Positions 8,741 to 17,720 of a stretch of 56,033 nt of DNA are shown piece after piece. The DNA comes from an uncultured Lachnospiraceae bacterium (GTDB lineage Bacteria > Bacillota > Clostridia > Lachnospirales > Lachnospiraceae). The DNA is taken from assembly GCA_937965795.1 (NCBI GenBank), contig CALCMD010000075.1, positions 1 through 56,033 on the forward strand, in the 5' to 3' direction. Numbering within the stretch: position 1 is the stretch's first letter; the number at the start of each line of letters is the position of its first letter. The notes below the pieces were generated by a model. That model had not been told where the DNA came from. It saw only the letters and a list, made by a program, of their open reading frames with translations, and did no database searches. The position numbers and the translations under genes are program-made.

Positions 8741-10102
8741 GTGAAAAAAGGACAGATATTGGAAGGAAGAATCAGGGAGGTCGTGTTCCCGAATAAGGGA
8801 ATTGTGGAAGTGGAAAACGGGGAAAGACCTGTAATCGTGAAGAATGGCGTGGCGGGACAGAAGGTCCGGTTTGCCGTCAATAAAGTTCGAAAAGGAAAAT
8901 GTGAGGGGAGGATTCTGGAGGTTCTGGAAAAATCTCCCGTGGAAATAGATCCTGCATGTCCGCACTTTGGGGACTGCGGCGGATGTACCTATCAGAATCT
9001 CCTTTATGCGGAGCAGCTTTCCATGAAAGAGCGTCAGGTGAAAGCGCTGATGGATGGAGTGATACGCAGCGAGTATGTTTTCGAGGGGATCAAGGGAAGC
9101 CCGAAGGCATCTGCCTACCGGAATAAGATGGAGTTCTCTTTCGGGGATGAGGTGAAAGACGGGCCGCTGGCTCTGGGACTCCATAAACGGGGGAGCTTTT
9201 ATGATATTGTGAATGTTCCGGACTGCCAGATCGTGTGCGGCGACTTTGGCAAGATTCTTACCTGCGTTCTGGAGTACTGCCGGGAGCGGAAGATGAGCTT
9301 TTACCGGAGAATGGCACATGAAGGGTATCTGCGTCATCTTTTGGTGCGTAAAGGGGAGAAAACAGGTGAAATTTTAATTGATTTGGTAACGAGCAGCCAG
9401 GAGGAGCACGGCCTGGAGGGCTTTGTGGAGCGGATTCTGGCATTGCAGCTGGAAGGCAGGGTGGCAGGAATCCTCCATACATACAATGACAGCCTGGCAG
9501 ACGTGGTGCAGAGCGACCGGACGGAAATCCTTTACGGGCAGGATTTCTTTTATGAGGAGCTCCTGGGGCTGAAATTTAAGATTACGCCATTTTCCTTTTT
9601 CCAGACAAATTCGCTGGGGGCAGAGGTGCTGTATGATCTGGCGCGCTCCTATGTGGGCGAGACAAAGGATAAGATCATCTTTGACCTTTACAGTGGAACA
9701 GGGACTATCGCGCAGATTCTGGCGCCGGTGGCAAAGAAGGTTGTCGGCATTGAGATCGTGGAGGAAGCTGTGGAGGCGGCGAAGCAGAATGCCCGGTTCA
9801 ATGGACTTGCGAACTGCGAGTTTATCGCAGGCGATGTGCTAAAGGCGATTGATCTGGTGCAGGAGACGCCGGATCTCATAGTGCTTGATCCGCCGAGAGA
9901 TGGCATCAATCCGAAGGCGCTGAGGAAGATTCTTGACTTCGGGGTGGAGAAGATGGTGTATATCTCCTGCAAGCCGACAAGTCTGGCGAGGGATTTGGAG
10001 ATGGTGCAGGAGTGCGGGTATGGAGTGGAGAGAGTGGCGTGTGTGGATATGTTTCCGGGGACGTATCACACAGAAAGTATCGTGAAATTAGTGCGGGAAT
10101 AA
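8741..10102 (+). CDS. rlmD: 23S rRNA (uracil-5-)-methyltransferase RlmD (RumA)
   Basis: 453 residues from the GTG at 8741, which follows GAGGAGGAAAAA. RlmD methylates C5 of a conserved uracil in 23S rRNA (U1939 in E. coli) with S-adenosylmethionine. An N-terminal TRAM domain (about 1-62) leads to the iron-sulfur cysteines C73, C79 and C82 (CPHFGDCGGC). The Rossmann methyltransferase domain has FDLYSGTGT, the LDPPRDG motif and the catalytic Cys in YISCKPTSLARDL. In other Firmicutes the 3' end of this gene is a known insertion site for integrative elements, and here it marks the left edge of the defence island. Confidence 0.93.
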   Translation: MKKGQILEGRIREVVFPNKGIVEVENGERPVIVKNGVAGQKVRFAVNKVRKGKCEGRILEVLEKSPVEIDPACPHFGDCGGCTYQNLLYAEQLSMKERQVKALMDGVIRSEYVFEGIKGSPKASAYRNKMEFSFGDEVKDGPLALGLHKRGSFYDIVNVPDCQIVCGDFGKILTCVLEYCRERKMSFYRRMAHEGYLRHLLVRKGEKTGEILIDLVTSSQEEHGLEGFVERILALQLEGRVAGILHTYNDSLADVVQSDRTEILYGQDFFYEELLGLKFKITPFSFFQTNSLGAEVLYDLARSYVGETKDKIIFDLYSGTGTIAQILAPVAKKVVGIEIVEEAVEAAKQNARFNGLANCEFIAGDVLKAIDLVQETPDLIVLDPPRDGINPKALRKILDFGVEKMVYISCKPTSLARDLEMVQECGYGVERVACVDMFPGTYHTESIVKLVRE

Positions 10103-10284
10103 GCGGCTTTTGGGCATTCCTAAGGTGCGGTTCAGTCTATTTGCCACCAATTTGCTACCGTAATTTTGAAAATTGATACTGAACGAAGGAACGGGTTTAT
10201 ATTGAAATCGCAGTAAACCGCCGATGATGGCAAGCCAGAAAATCAAAGAAAGCAGGAAATACAGGGCAGACTTATAGTATAAAC
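10103..10284. other. Intergenic junction, core genome to island
   Basis: About 180 bases with no gene that I can support. GTTCAGT (10130-10136) and ACTGAAC (10178-10184) are inverted copies around an AT-rich stretch. This could be the remnant of an attachment site or a lost gene, but I found no matching direct repeat at the other side of the island. Confidence 0.3.
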
Positions 10285-10911
10285 TTATGCCTGCAACTGG
10301 GTATCTGCAATTTCATTGCTGGTACCGACCCTTACCGGGAGCTGAAAGAATCCAACGCCCGAGGTAATAATTGCGTGTGTTTTTCCGAAAATTTCATGGC
10401 CATAAAAATAGTGCTTTCCATTTGCCCATTTGGTGAAAAGTGTAACGGGAAAGAACTGCCCTCTGTGCGTATGGCCGCATAACACCAAATCTGCATCGAC
10501 TGCAGCTGCTTCCTGAATGTGCTGTGGATTATGGTCGATGACAACAGTGGGCTTTGCCGGATCGCACAGGGGACGAAGTTCCTCCATCGGCTTACGCGGG
10601 TTATTGGCGGCATCTGTCCGGCCAATCAGATTTATCGCGGAAAGTGATTTCACTTCATCGTCCAGCAGCTGTATGTGGGAACTGTCCAGGAATTCTTTAA
10701 ATAGCCTAGTTCCTGTATTTGGGTCATGGTTTCCCGCCACTGCATAAACGCCATCTTTCGGGCGAAGCCCACGGAATACTTCGCTGATTTTCTCAAGCTC
10801 CGTATCATTCTCTAACAAAGCGTTGTCTACATCAAAAATATCGCCTGCGATCAGCACCATATCAGGGGATAACTCGTTGAGGTAAATAATTATAAATTGC
10901 CTTGAGAACAC
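10285..10911 (-). pseudogene. Truncated calcineurin-like metallophosphoesterase (YkuE type)
   Basis: About 200 residues remain. The motifs AGDIFD, AGNHD, IDHNP and CGHTHRGQ match the metallophosphoesterase core, and VTSGVGFF-like strands follow. The usual membrane anchor and the first metal motif (SDLHLG-type) are missing at the N-terminus. Family members run to about 370 residues. The reading frame upstream of about 10890 is replaced by the AT-rich promoter of the restriction operon. I infer that island insertion cut this gene. Confidence 0.75.
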
Positions 10912-10930
10912 TATGCCAATAGAGTATAAT
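10902..10930 (+). promoter_or_regulatory. Predicted promoter of the island operon
   Basis: TTGAGA (10902-10907), a 17-base spacer and TATAAT (10925-10930). It sits exactly at the junction with the truncated phosphoesterase and points into the DUF1016 relic and hsdM. Confidence 0.7.
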
Positions 10931-11021
10931 TGTAATATATTATGTGTTTCAATGTGTATATACGTTTTGTATTATGTAAAATTGAAAAAGTGTTTGGAGG
11001 TATCGGAGTGAAGAATGAAAA

Positions 11022-11445
11022 ATGGAAATTGTAGATTCTCTGTCGGCGTATCTGACAGAAACATATGGCAGGGGATTTTCAAGGAACGATGTCGCAGGAA
11101 TGCGGCAGTTTTACATGGCATATAACAAAGTGCCTTTTAAGATCAGTTGGACTCACTATCAGGTACTTATGCGTAGAGAAGACAGTGATGAGAGGGATTT
11201 TTATGATATAGAGGCAATACGCTCAAATTGGAATGTAAATACCCTAAAAAGACAATTTCATTCTAGCGTATAGGAAAGGCGTGCATTAAGCTGGGATAAA
11301 ATAGTGTCATGCGATTGGCAAATGAAGGCGAAAACCGCAAGATATTTTGCATACGCCGTATGTATTGGAGTTTGCAGGGTTGGAAGATAAAGCCACATAT
11401 CATGAAAGCGATCTGGAATCAGATGTAGTAGAAAGGAAAGCGAAA
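11022..11445 (+). pseudogene. Internally deleted DUF1016 (YhcG-type) nuclease
   Basis: The first part (11022-11273, 83 codons) matches the N-terminal DUF1016 helical domain: a YGRGFSRNDVAGMRQFY stretch, SWTHYQVLMR and an N-W-N-V-N-T-L-K-R-Q region. The part at 11347-11430 (PYVLEFAGLEDKATYHESDLE) matches the start of the family's C-terminal PD-(D/E)XK domain. The whole middle and the catalytic residues are absent. DUF1016 genes normally encode about 350 residues and often accompany type I restriction systems. Only the two edges remain, in different frames, so this is a relic. Confidence 0.8.
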
Positions 11446-12951
11446 ATGGCAGATAAGAACACAGCCAATATTGGCTTTGAAAAACAGATATGGGATGCGG
11501 CCTGTGTGCTTCGAGGCAACATGGATGCCTCAGAATATAAGAATGTTGTACTTGGACTGATTTTCTTGAAGTACATCTCAGACCGGTTTAACGATAAATA
11601 TCAGGAACTGGTAGAGGAAGGTGACGGTTTCGAGGAGGATATCGACGAGTATACTTCTGAGGGAATCTTCTTCGTTCCAGCAGGCGCTCGTTGGAGTGAA
11701 ATTGTAGCAAAGGCGCATACTCCGGAAATCGGCACCGTTATTGACGACGCCATGCGTGCCATTGAAAAAGAAAATAAGCGCTTAAAGGATATTCTTCCTA
11801 AGAATTTTGCGCGTCCGGAATTAGATAAGCGTAGACTGGGTGACGTAGTTGACCTGTTTACCAATATCCAGATGATCGAGCACGGTAGTGAAAAGGATAT
11901 TCTCGGTCGCACATATGAATACTGCTTGTCTATGTTTGCAGAGCAGGAAGGAAAACGTGGAGGCGAATTTTTTACACCATCTTGCGTAGTACGCACCCTG
12001 GTAGAAGTGCTGAAGCCATTCAAAGGACGAGTATACGATCCTTGCTGTGGCTCTGGTGGTATGTTTGTACAGTCGGCTCGTTTCGTAGAAAATCATAGTG
12101 GCAATATCAGCAACATTTCTATTTACGGTCAGGACTCTAATCCTACTACGTGGAAGATGGCACAGATGAACCTTGCCATTCGTGGAATTGAGCCTGATCT
12201 TGGAACCTATGCAGCGGATACATTCTTAGATGACCGTCATCCGACATTGCGTGCAGATTATATTATGGCAAATCCTCCGTTTAATCTCTCTGACTGGGGC
12301 GCCGATAAATTAAAAGAGGACGTGCGTTGGCAGTATGGTATGCCACCAGCAGGAAACGCCAACTTTGCGTGGCTGCAGCATATGATTTATCATCTTGCAC
12401 CAGCAGGAAAAATTGGTATGGTACTTGCTAATGGCTCCTTATCTTCTCAATCAGGTGGAGAAGGTGAAATCCGTAAGAATATCATCAATGCTGATTTGGT
12501 TGAGTGCATCGTTGCGATGCCTACCCAGCTTTTCTATACAACACAGATTCCAGTTTCGCTCTGGTTCATCAATAAACAGAAGAAACAATCAGGAAAAACT
12601 TTATTTATTGATGCCCGCAAGATGGGAACGATGGTGAGCCGTAAACTTCGTGAGTTGACAGATGAGGATATCAATAAGATTTCAGATACCTATGAAGCTT
12701 TTGTAGAGGGAACACTTGCGAATGTTAAGGGCTTCTGTGCTGTTGCAGATACGGCTGAAATCGAGAAACAAGATTACATTCTTACTCCGGGTCGCTATGT
12801 AGGTATTGAGGAACATGAAGGCGACGAAGAACCCTTTGAAGAAAAAATGACACGCTTAACATCTGAGCTTTCGGACATGTTCGCAAAGTCTCACGAATTG
12901 GAGGACGAAATCCGTAAGAAACTGGAGGCGATTGGGTATGGAATCAAGTGA
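11446..12951 (+). CDS. hsdM: Type I restriction-modification DNA methyltransferase subunit HsdM
   Basis: 501 residues. HsdM is the N6-adenine methyltransferase of the HsdR2M2S complex. An N-terminal helical HsdM_N domain (about 1-140) is followed by the methyltransferase core with FFTPSCVV, the S-adenosylmethionine site DPCCGSGGMF and the catalytic NPPF (IMANPPFNLSDWG). The start at 11446 (MADKNT) follows AGAAAGGAAAGCGAAA. The open frame extends 33 codons further upstream, but that extension is the C-terminal scrap of the DUF1016 relic and is not part of HsdM. Confidence 0.95.
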   Translation: MADKNTANIGFEKQIWDAACVLRGNMDASEYKNVVLGLIFLKYISDRFNDKYQELVEEGDGFEEDIDEYTSEGIFFVPAGARWSEIVAKAHTPEIGTVIDDAMRAIEKENKRLKDILPKNFARPELDKRRLGDVVDLFTNIQMIEHGSEKDILGRTYEYCLSMFAEQEGKRGGEFFTPSCVVRTLVEVLKPFKGRVYDPCCGSGGMFVQSARFVENHSGNISNISIYGQDSNPTTWKMAQMNLAIRGIEPDLGTYAADTFLDDRHPTLRADYIMANPPFNLSDWGADKLKEDVRWQYGMPPAGNANFAWLQHMIYHLAPAGKIGMVLANGSLSSQSGGEGEIRKNIINADLVECIVAMPTQLFYTTQIPVSLWFINKQKKQSGKTLFIDARKMGTMVSRKLRELTDEDINKISDTYEAFVEGTLANVKGFCAVADTAEIEKQDYILTPGRYVGIEEHEGDEEPFEEKMTRLTSELSDMFAKSHELEDEIRKKLEAIGYGIK

Positions 12952-13987
12952 TGAATTAAAATATTATTTCGTCTTCGACACCAACGTTCTATTTCAAGCT
13001 TATGAGAAAAAGGCGGATTTTACAACATTCTGTTTTAATGCAACATATGAGAATGTAATTGATATGATTAATCAGCTTGATATTTATAATCAAGTTATAC
13101 TGGCAATTCCATCTGTTGTTTGAAGTGAGATGGAAAAGCATATCATAGAAAAACATGATGAATTACTTTTATCATATAGAACAACTGTAACAAAAAAGAT
13201 TTTTCCTGAGTATTCTATACACGAGAATTCAGAAATTGATTATCCTGCATACATAAAAGCTAAAATTACAACCTACAAAACGGAGCTTTCAAATGTGCTT
13301 AATAAAGTTATCGAATTACCGATTGCATCAAGCAGTCGATTTGACAGTATAGTAAACCGTGCATTTAACAAGCTCCCCCCTTTTGAAGGTAAAGATAAGA
13401 AATCCGATAAAGGATTTAAGGATGCATTATTGTGGGAAAGTATTTTAGAATTTGCATCGAATCATTCAAATTCGAAGATTATCTACTATTCAAAAGATAA
13501 TGCTTTTGGAGAGTTCCTTCTCAGGGAATTCGTAGAAAGCGAATGCAATTCATCTCTTTTTATTTGTAAAAATGAAAATGAAGTAAAAAAACAATTAGAA
13601 ATATGGGCAAAAGAAATTGACAAATATTCCTATCAACCAATTCAGAATTATGATGAGAATAAGGAAATCCGCGAGTGGATGAATTCAAACGATTTCCTTG
13701 TCCAGATAATTGATCGTGATTTTGGACTTGTAGAAAAGGGACGTTTGATTTCATCCACAATAGCGCATTTGATTAGCATTGACAATATTGAATGCTTGGA
13801 CACAAATGAAATTTCAAAAGAGTACTACGTTGAAGTTGTTTTACAGATTGAATACCATTTAAAAGATGGTGGAAAAACATCAGAAACTATTAACGCAGGC
13901 GTTCAGGTTGAAGAAATTGAAGATACTATTTTTTCAATTGAAGATGCGTATAGAATAGATGACAATGAAGAGGAAAGCGAGATTTAG
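12938..13987 (+). pseudogene. PIN-domain nuclease (DUF4935-like) interrupted by one TGA
   Basis: One continuous frame of 350 codons is broken only by TGA at codon 62 (13121-13123). The PIN acidic residues are all present: D14 in VFDTNVLF, Glu in the S-E-M-E segment just after the stop, Asp in FKDALLW and Asp in YSKDNAFGE. PIN proteins are magnesium-dependent RNases, often toxins. In DUF4935-type PIN proteins the stop position usually holds Trp (V-V-W-x-E), so TGG to TGA is the simplest explanation. The gene overlaps hsdM by 14 bases and lies 3 bases before hsdS, so it was cotranscribed cargo of the operon. Confidence 0.75.
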
Positions 13988-13990
13988 TTT

Positions 13991-15232
13991 ATGAATACAG
14001 GACGAAAAAAGGCGCTTTTGATTGATTACATAGAAGTAAATCCGAGAGAAAAGATAGCCAAAGGCCACATAACCAAGAAAATAGGGATGGATAAATTACA
14101 CCCCTTTTGTCGCGATATATCAGAGTATGAATTATCTGAATTTAATGGTGGTTCTAAGTTTCGCAATGGCGACACCATTATGGCCAGGATTACTCCCTGT
14201 TTGGAAAACGGAAAAACGGCTATGGTAAATATTTTAGATGAAGATGAAGTCGGATTTGGTTCAACAGAATACATTGTATTTAGAGCTAAAGAAGGTTTGA
14301 CTACACCTGATTTTGTTTACTATCTTGTATGCAGTTCGCTTGTGCGAGATCCTGCAATCAAGTCGATGGTTGGTTCATCGGGAAGGCAAAGAGTACAATT
14401 GGATGTAGTGGAAAAGCTTGAAATTAATTTTCCGCCACTACCTGAGCAAATCAAGGTTGCAAGTCTTCTAAAATCATTAGATGACAAAATTGCTCTTAAC
14501 AATGCGATAAACAATAATTTAGAGCAACAAGCTCGGTTGTTATTTAAGTCGTGGTTCGTTGATTTTGAACCTTTTAACGGAACTATGCCATCAGATTGGG
14601 AAGTTGTTCCTCTTGAAAAAATTGTTGACTTTCAAAACGGTTATGCCTTTAAGAGCAAAGAACTTCTTAACGAACCATCTTCTGATTGCTACCAAGTTTT
14701 CAAACAAGGACATATTGCCCGTGGTGGTGGGTTTATTCCCGATGGAACAAAAAGCTGGTATCCGAAGAGTCTCGCTTCAAAATTGAAAAAATTCGTCTTA
14801 AAAAAAGGCGATATACTTATGGCAATGACTGATATGAAAGACAATGTCGCAATATTGGGAAACACGGCTATTATGCCGATAGATAATGAATACATTGTCA
14901 ATCAACGAGTGGGACACTTGAGAGCAAACGGATATAAAGGAATTACATATCCATTTATCTATTTACTCACAAATAGCACTGATTTTCTTATTGACCTTCG
15001 CAGTAGAGCCAATAGTGGTGTTCAAGTTAATCTGTCATCCGCTGAAATTAAGGCTTCGCAAACTGTTTTGCCATCTGAAAAAGTAAATATGGCTTTTTCT
15101 GAGATAACACTTCCGATGTTTGAAGCCATGATAAGCAATCAGCTTGAAAATCAGCGATTGGCACAACTTCGAGATACTCTTTTACCGAAGTTGATGTCTG
15201 GCGAACTTGATGTTTCCGATATCGAACTCTAA
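13991..15232 (+). CDS. hsdS: Type I restriction-modification specificity subunit HsdS (complete, expressed copy)
   Basis: 413 residues with two target recognition domains separated by conserved helices. The first conserved spacer (FPPLPEQIKVASLLKSLDDKIALNNAINNNLEQQA) covers about residues 155-190, and the second ends in LRDTLLPKLMSGELDVSDIEL. HsdS chooses the bipartite DNA target, each half read by one domain. The 14-bp inversion site sits at 14508-14521 in the first conserved helix, and an inverted copy lies after the stop at 15319-15332. It is the third gene of the operon and the only complete hsdS in the present configuration. Confidence 0.93.
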   Translation: MNTGRKKALLIDYIEVNPREKIAKGHITKKIGMDKLHPFCRDISEYELSEFNGGSKFRNGDTIMARITPCLENGKTAMVNILDEDEVGFGSTEYIVFRAKEGLTTPDFVYYLVCSSLVRDPAIKSMVGSSGRQRVQLDVVEKLEINFPPLPEQIKVASLLKSLDDKIALNNAINNNLEQQARLLFKSWFVDFEPFNGTMPSDWEVVPLEKIVDFQNGYAFKSKELLNEPSSDCYQVFKQGHIARGGGFIPDGTKSWYPKSLASKLKKFVLKKGDILMAMTDMKDNVAILGNTAIMPIDNEYIVNQRVGHLRANGYKGITYPFIYLLTNSTDFLIDLRSRANSGVQVNLSSAEIKASQTVLPSEKVNMAFSEITLPMFEAMISNQLENQRLAQLRDTLLPKLMSGELDVSDIEL

Positions 15233-15429
15233 GCCGCCAATAGACTCGAAAACACTTGCGGTGTTTCCTCGTTACCGCCGCAACAAGTTACTTCAAATTT
15301 AACATTATGAATCGGCGGTAAATTATTGTTTATAAGATATCCCATAACTCTCGTGGGTGGCGGGAGCTAATATTGGGGGACTTCCGCCCCATAGTCGTTC
15401 TCTAAGAAATATTCAAAGGAGAATTGACT
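15233..15429 (+). other. Intergenic region between hsdS and the recombinase
   Basis: About 195 bases without a gene. It contains the inverted copy of the inversion site (15319-15332) and a hairpin in which GGCGGGAG (15359-15366) can pair with CTTCCGCC. AAAGGAG just before 15424 is the ribosome binding site of the recombinase. Confidence 0.5.
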
Positions 15430-16413
15430 GTGAAACAAGATTTAATCAAAGATGTTATTCAGGGAATGTTACCATATCTGAATAATGCACAAAATGAAAA
15501 GTTGCAAGAGGTGTTGCGATATACTTTTGCAAATTATGAGGTAACTGAGAAACAAAATCAAGAGAATAACTCGAAGCAGAACTATGTGGAGCTATTCCTA
15601 TCGGCAAAGCGAATTGAGGGCTGTTCCGAGAAATCTCTTAAATACTACAAGACAACCATTGAAACAATGCTTGATGAACTGCACAAAGATGTTAAGCACA
15701 TTGTAACGGACGATATTCGAGGATACCTGACCGAGTATCAGAAAAAGAAGAAATCAAGCAAAGTTACGATAGATAACATCCGCCGTATTTTATCCAGTTT
15801 CTTTTCTTGGTTGGAGGATGAGGATTACATACTGAAAAGTCCGGTAAGACGAATACATAGAGTTAAGACTGGGACAAACATCAAGGAAACCTATTCTGAT
15901 GAAGCGTTAGAACTTATGAGGGATAACTGCACGGAACTGAGAGACTTGGCAATGATAGATATGCTTGCTTCAACGGGTATGCGTGTTGGCGAAATGGTAC
16001 TACTGAATCGAAATGATATTGATTTCAATGAGCGAGAATGTATCGTGTTCGGTAAAGGCAGTAAGGAGCGAGTGGTCTATTTTGACGCTCGAACAAAGAT
16101 ACATTTGCAGAATTACTTAGAAAGCAGAACGGACGCTAATCCGGCACTGTTCGTGTCCTTGAAATCGCCGCACGAAAGGCTGAAAATCGGCGGAGTTGAG
16201 GTTCGGTTACGAGAATTTGGAAAACAGTTAGGATTGCAAAAGGTACATCCGCATAAGTTCAGGCGTACACTTGCAACTATGGCAATAGATAAAGGAATGC
16301 CTATTGAGCAACTGCAACAGCTCTTGGGGCATAGGAAGATAGATACGACCTTGCAATACGCAATGGTCAAACAGAGTAATGTTAAAATTGCTCACAGGAA
16401 ATATATTGGATAG
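15430..16413 (+). CDS. Tyrosine recombinase (XerC/D-like), probable hsdS invertase
   Basis: 327 residues from the GTG at 15430, chosen because AAGGAG lies 8 bases before it; the TTG at 15424 is too close. An N-terminal core-binding helical domain is followed by the catalytic domain. Catalytic residues are visible: Arg in TGMRVGE, Lys in GKGSKERVVYF, HKFR, GHRKIDTT and the nucleophile Tyr in LQYAM. Recombinases of this kind located between hsdS copies invert specificity half-genes in streptococci (CreX/PsrA) and Bacteroides. Its position between the two repeat pairs supports the same role here. Confidence 0.88.
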   Translation: MKQDLIKDVIQGMLPYLNNAQNEKLQEVLRYTFANYEVTEKQNQENNSKQNYVELFLSAKRIEGCSEKSLKYYKTTIETMLDELHKDVKHIVTDDIRGYLTEYQKKKKSSKVTIDNIRRILSSFFSWLEDEDYILKSPVRRIHRVKTGTNIKETYSDEALELMRDNCTELRDLAMIDMLASTGMRVGEMVLLNRNDIDFNERECIVFGKGSKERVVYFDARTKIHLQNYLESRTDANPALFVSLKSPHERLKIGGVEVRLREFGKQLGLQKVHPHKFRRTLATMAIDKGMPIEQLQQLLGHRKIDTTLQYAMVKQSNVKIAHRKYIG

Positions 16414-16427
16414 AGAGGGTAACGATT

Positions 16428-16973
16428 ATGGCTGAATGGATTGAATACAAAATATCTGACATTGGAACTGTTGTGGGCGGCGCTACTCCTTCAACAAAAA
16501 AAACTGAAAATTATGAAGGTGGAAATATCGCTTGGATTACCCCCAAAGATTTATCCACATTCAGCGGTCGCTATATCCAGCGTGGAGAAAGAAATATTAC
16601 CGAAATCGGTTTGAAAAGCTGTTCCACCCAGCTTTTACCTCAAAACACAGTTCTGTTTTCTTCAAGGGCGCCAATAGGATATGTGGCTATTGCGGGAAAT
16701 GAAGTATGTACGAATCAGGGATTTAAGAGTGTTATTCCGAATGAATCCACTGACCCGCTTTTCCTGTTTTATTTACTCAAATACAATAAAGATAAGATTG
16801 AAGGTATGGGTAGCGGTACGACTTTCAAAGAAGTATCTGGCAATACTATGAAAAATATTCCTATAAAAGTTCCATCAGATAAAGAAGTGCAGAAAAAAAT
16901 TGCTTCAATACTTGGCTCTATTGATGACAAAATCGAGGAAAACGAGAGGATAAACAATAATTTAGCGTTTTAA
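16428..16973 (+). CDS. HsdS N-terminal half (silent partner gene)
   Basis: 181 residues covering one target recognition domain (about 1-145) and the first conserved spacer (IASILGSIDDKIEENERINNNL). The frame stops two codons after the inversion site at 16951-16964. The missing C-half lies immediately downstream on the opposite strand. Inversion of the 0.73-kb segment 16951-17682 would join the halves in frame (INNNL-EQQAQ). In this orientation it can make only a half subunit, which might dimerise or be inactive. A good ATG is seen, with GAGGG upstream. Confidence 0.85.
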   Translation: MAEWIEYKISDIGTVVGGATPSTKKTENYEGGNIAWITPKDLSTFSGRYIQRGERNITEIGLKSCSTQLLPQNTVLFSSRAPIGYVAIAGNEVCTNQGFKSVIPNESTDPLFLFYLLKYNKDKIEGMGSGTTFKEVSGNTMKNIPIKVPSDKEVQKKIASILGSIDDKIEENERINNNLAF

Positions 16974-17686
16974 AGGTCAATGTCCGAAACATCAAGCTCG
17001 CCGGATATAAGTTTTGGTAAAAGTATGTCTCTGAGCATAGCCAGATGTTCATTCTGCTTACCATTGGTGAAAACCTGACTGAAAATTGACTTGCAATAAT
17101 CATCAAATACGACAACCTTATCTACGGGAGGAATTAAAATAGGTTCTGTTTCAATAAAGCCTGAAAAGTCAAGATTTTTAATTCCTGTTGTGCCGTTTTC
17201 GTAAGAGAAAAAGACACCTTTACCATACAGGTATTGCCAATAATAGTAAATGAACAGACTGTATCCTTCTTTGGGTTTCATTGCCTTACAGAAATTTGTA
17301 CAAACCATACCGCTATCATAACGGTCAAGTAATGATTGAGTTATAGCTGTACATCTTCCGGTTGATTGAGTAGGACTACCTCCTGAGATTTCAACAACAA
17401 TGTCACCTGCCGTAAGCTGTTTGGCGGCAAAGTTTTTCGGAAGAATATATCTTGTAGGCATTTTGCCCTTATTGCCGGATTTGACTTCGGGAATATCAGC
17501 ACCTCTAATGCAGTAAACTTTTTCAGTATTATTACCTGTCTGTGCTTCTTTTCCCCAGTCACCATTTAAGGTTGACTTAATGAGTTCAGAGAATGTTCCT
17601 GTTGACCATTTACTGTTTTCAGGATTGTCTATAAAGCATTCTTTGAATATCGCCTGAGCCTGCTGCTCTAAATTATTGTTTAACAT
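16970..17686 (-). CDS. HsdS C-terminal half in inverted orientation
   Basis: 238 codons on the minus strand holding the second target recognition domain and the terminal conserved region (LRDILLPKLISGELDVSDIDL). It opens with the inversion site (MLNNNLEQQAQ), so its own ATG is probably incidental. No ribosome binding site is obvious before it. It is best read as a storage cassette for recombination with either N-half. Confidence 0.85.
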   Translation of the reverse strand: MLNNNLEQQAQAIFKECFIDNPENSKWSTGTFSELIKSTLNGDWGKEAQTGNNTEKVYCIRGADIPEVKSGNKGKMPTRYILPKNFAAKQLTAGDIVVEISGGSPTQSTGRCTAITQSLLDRYDSGMVCTNFCKAMKPKEGYSLFIYYYWQYLYGKGVFFSYENGTTGIKNLDFSGFIETEPILIPPVDKVVVFDDYCKSIFSQVFTNGKQNEHLAMLRDILLPKLISGELDVSDIDL

Positions 17687-17720
17687 AGAAATATAACGAA
17701 AAAATTACAGGAGGTTGAAC

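Larger units (their letters stand above)
14508..17682. repeat. Four copies of a 14-bp hsdS inversion site
   Basis: TAAACAATAATTTA occurs at 14508-14521 (plus), 15319-15332 (minus), 16951-16964 (plus) and 17669-17682 (minus). Three copies lie in hsdS half-gene junctions, where they encode the conserved Asn-Asn-Asn-Leu helix. The fourth lies just after the expressed hsdS. Pairs in opposite orientation flank the C-half of each hsdS. Flanks extend the identity to 19 bases between copies 1 and 4. The recombinase gene lies between the two pairs. Confidence 0.85.

Noticed and set aside
11347..11445. N-terminal extension of HsdM
   Set aside because: The 33 residues match the C-terminal domain of DUF1016 proteins, and a good ribosome binding site lies before the ATG at 11446.
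13121..13123. TGA read as selenocysteine or Trp
   Set aside because: No selenocysteine insertion hairpin is apparent and other genes in the window end in TGA normally, so recoding of the genetic code is unlikely.
15430..16413. Recombinase as integrase of a mobile island
   Set aside because: Its position between two sets of hsdS parts, and the four repeats placed exactly at half-gene borders, fit local inversion better than excision of an element.
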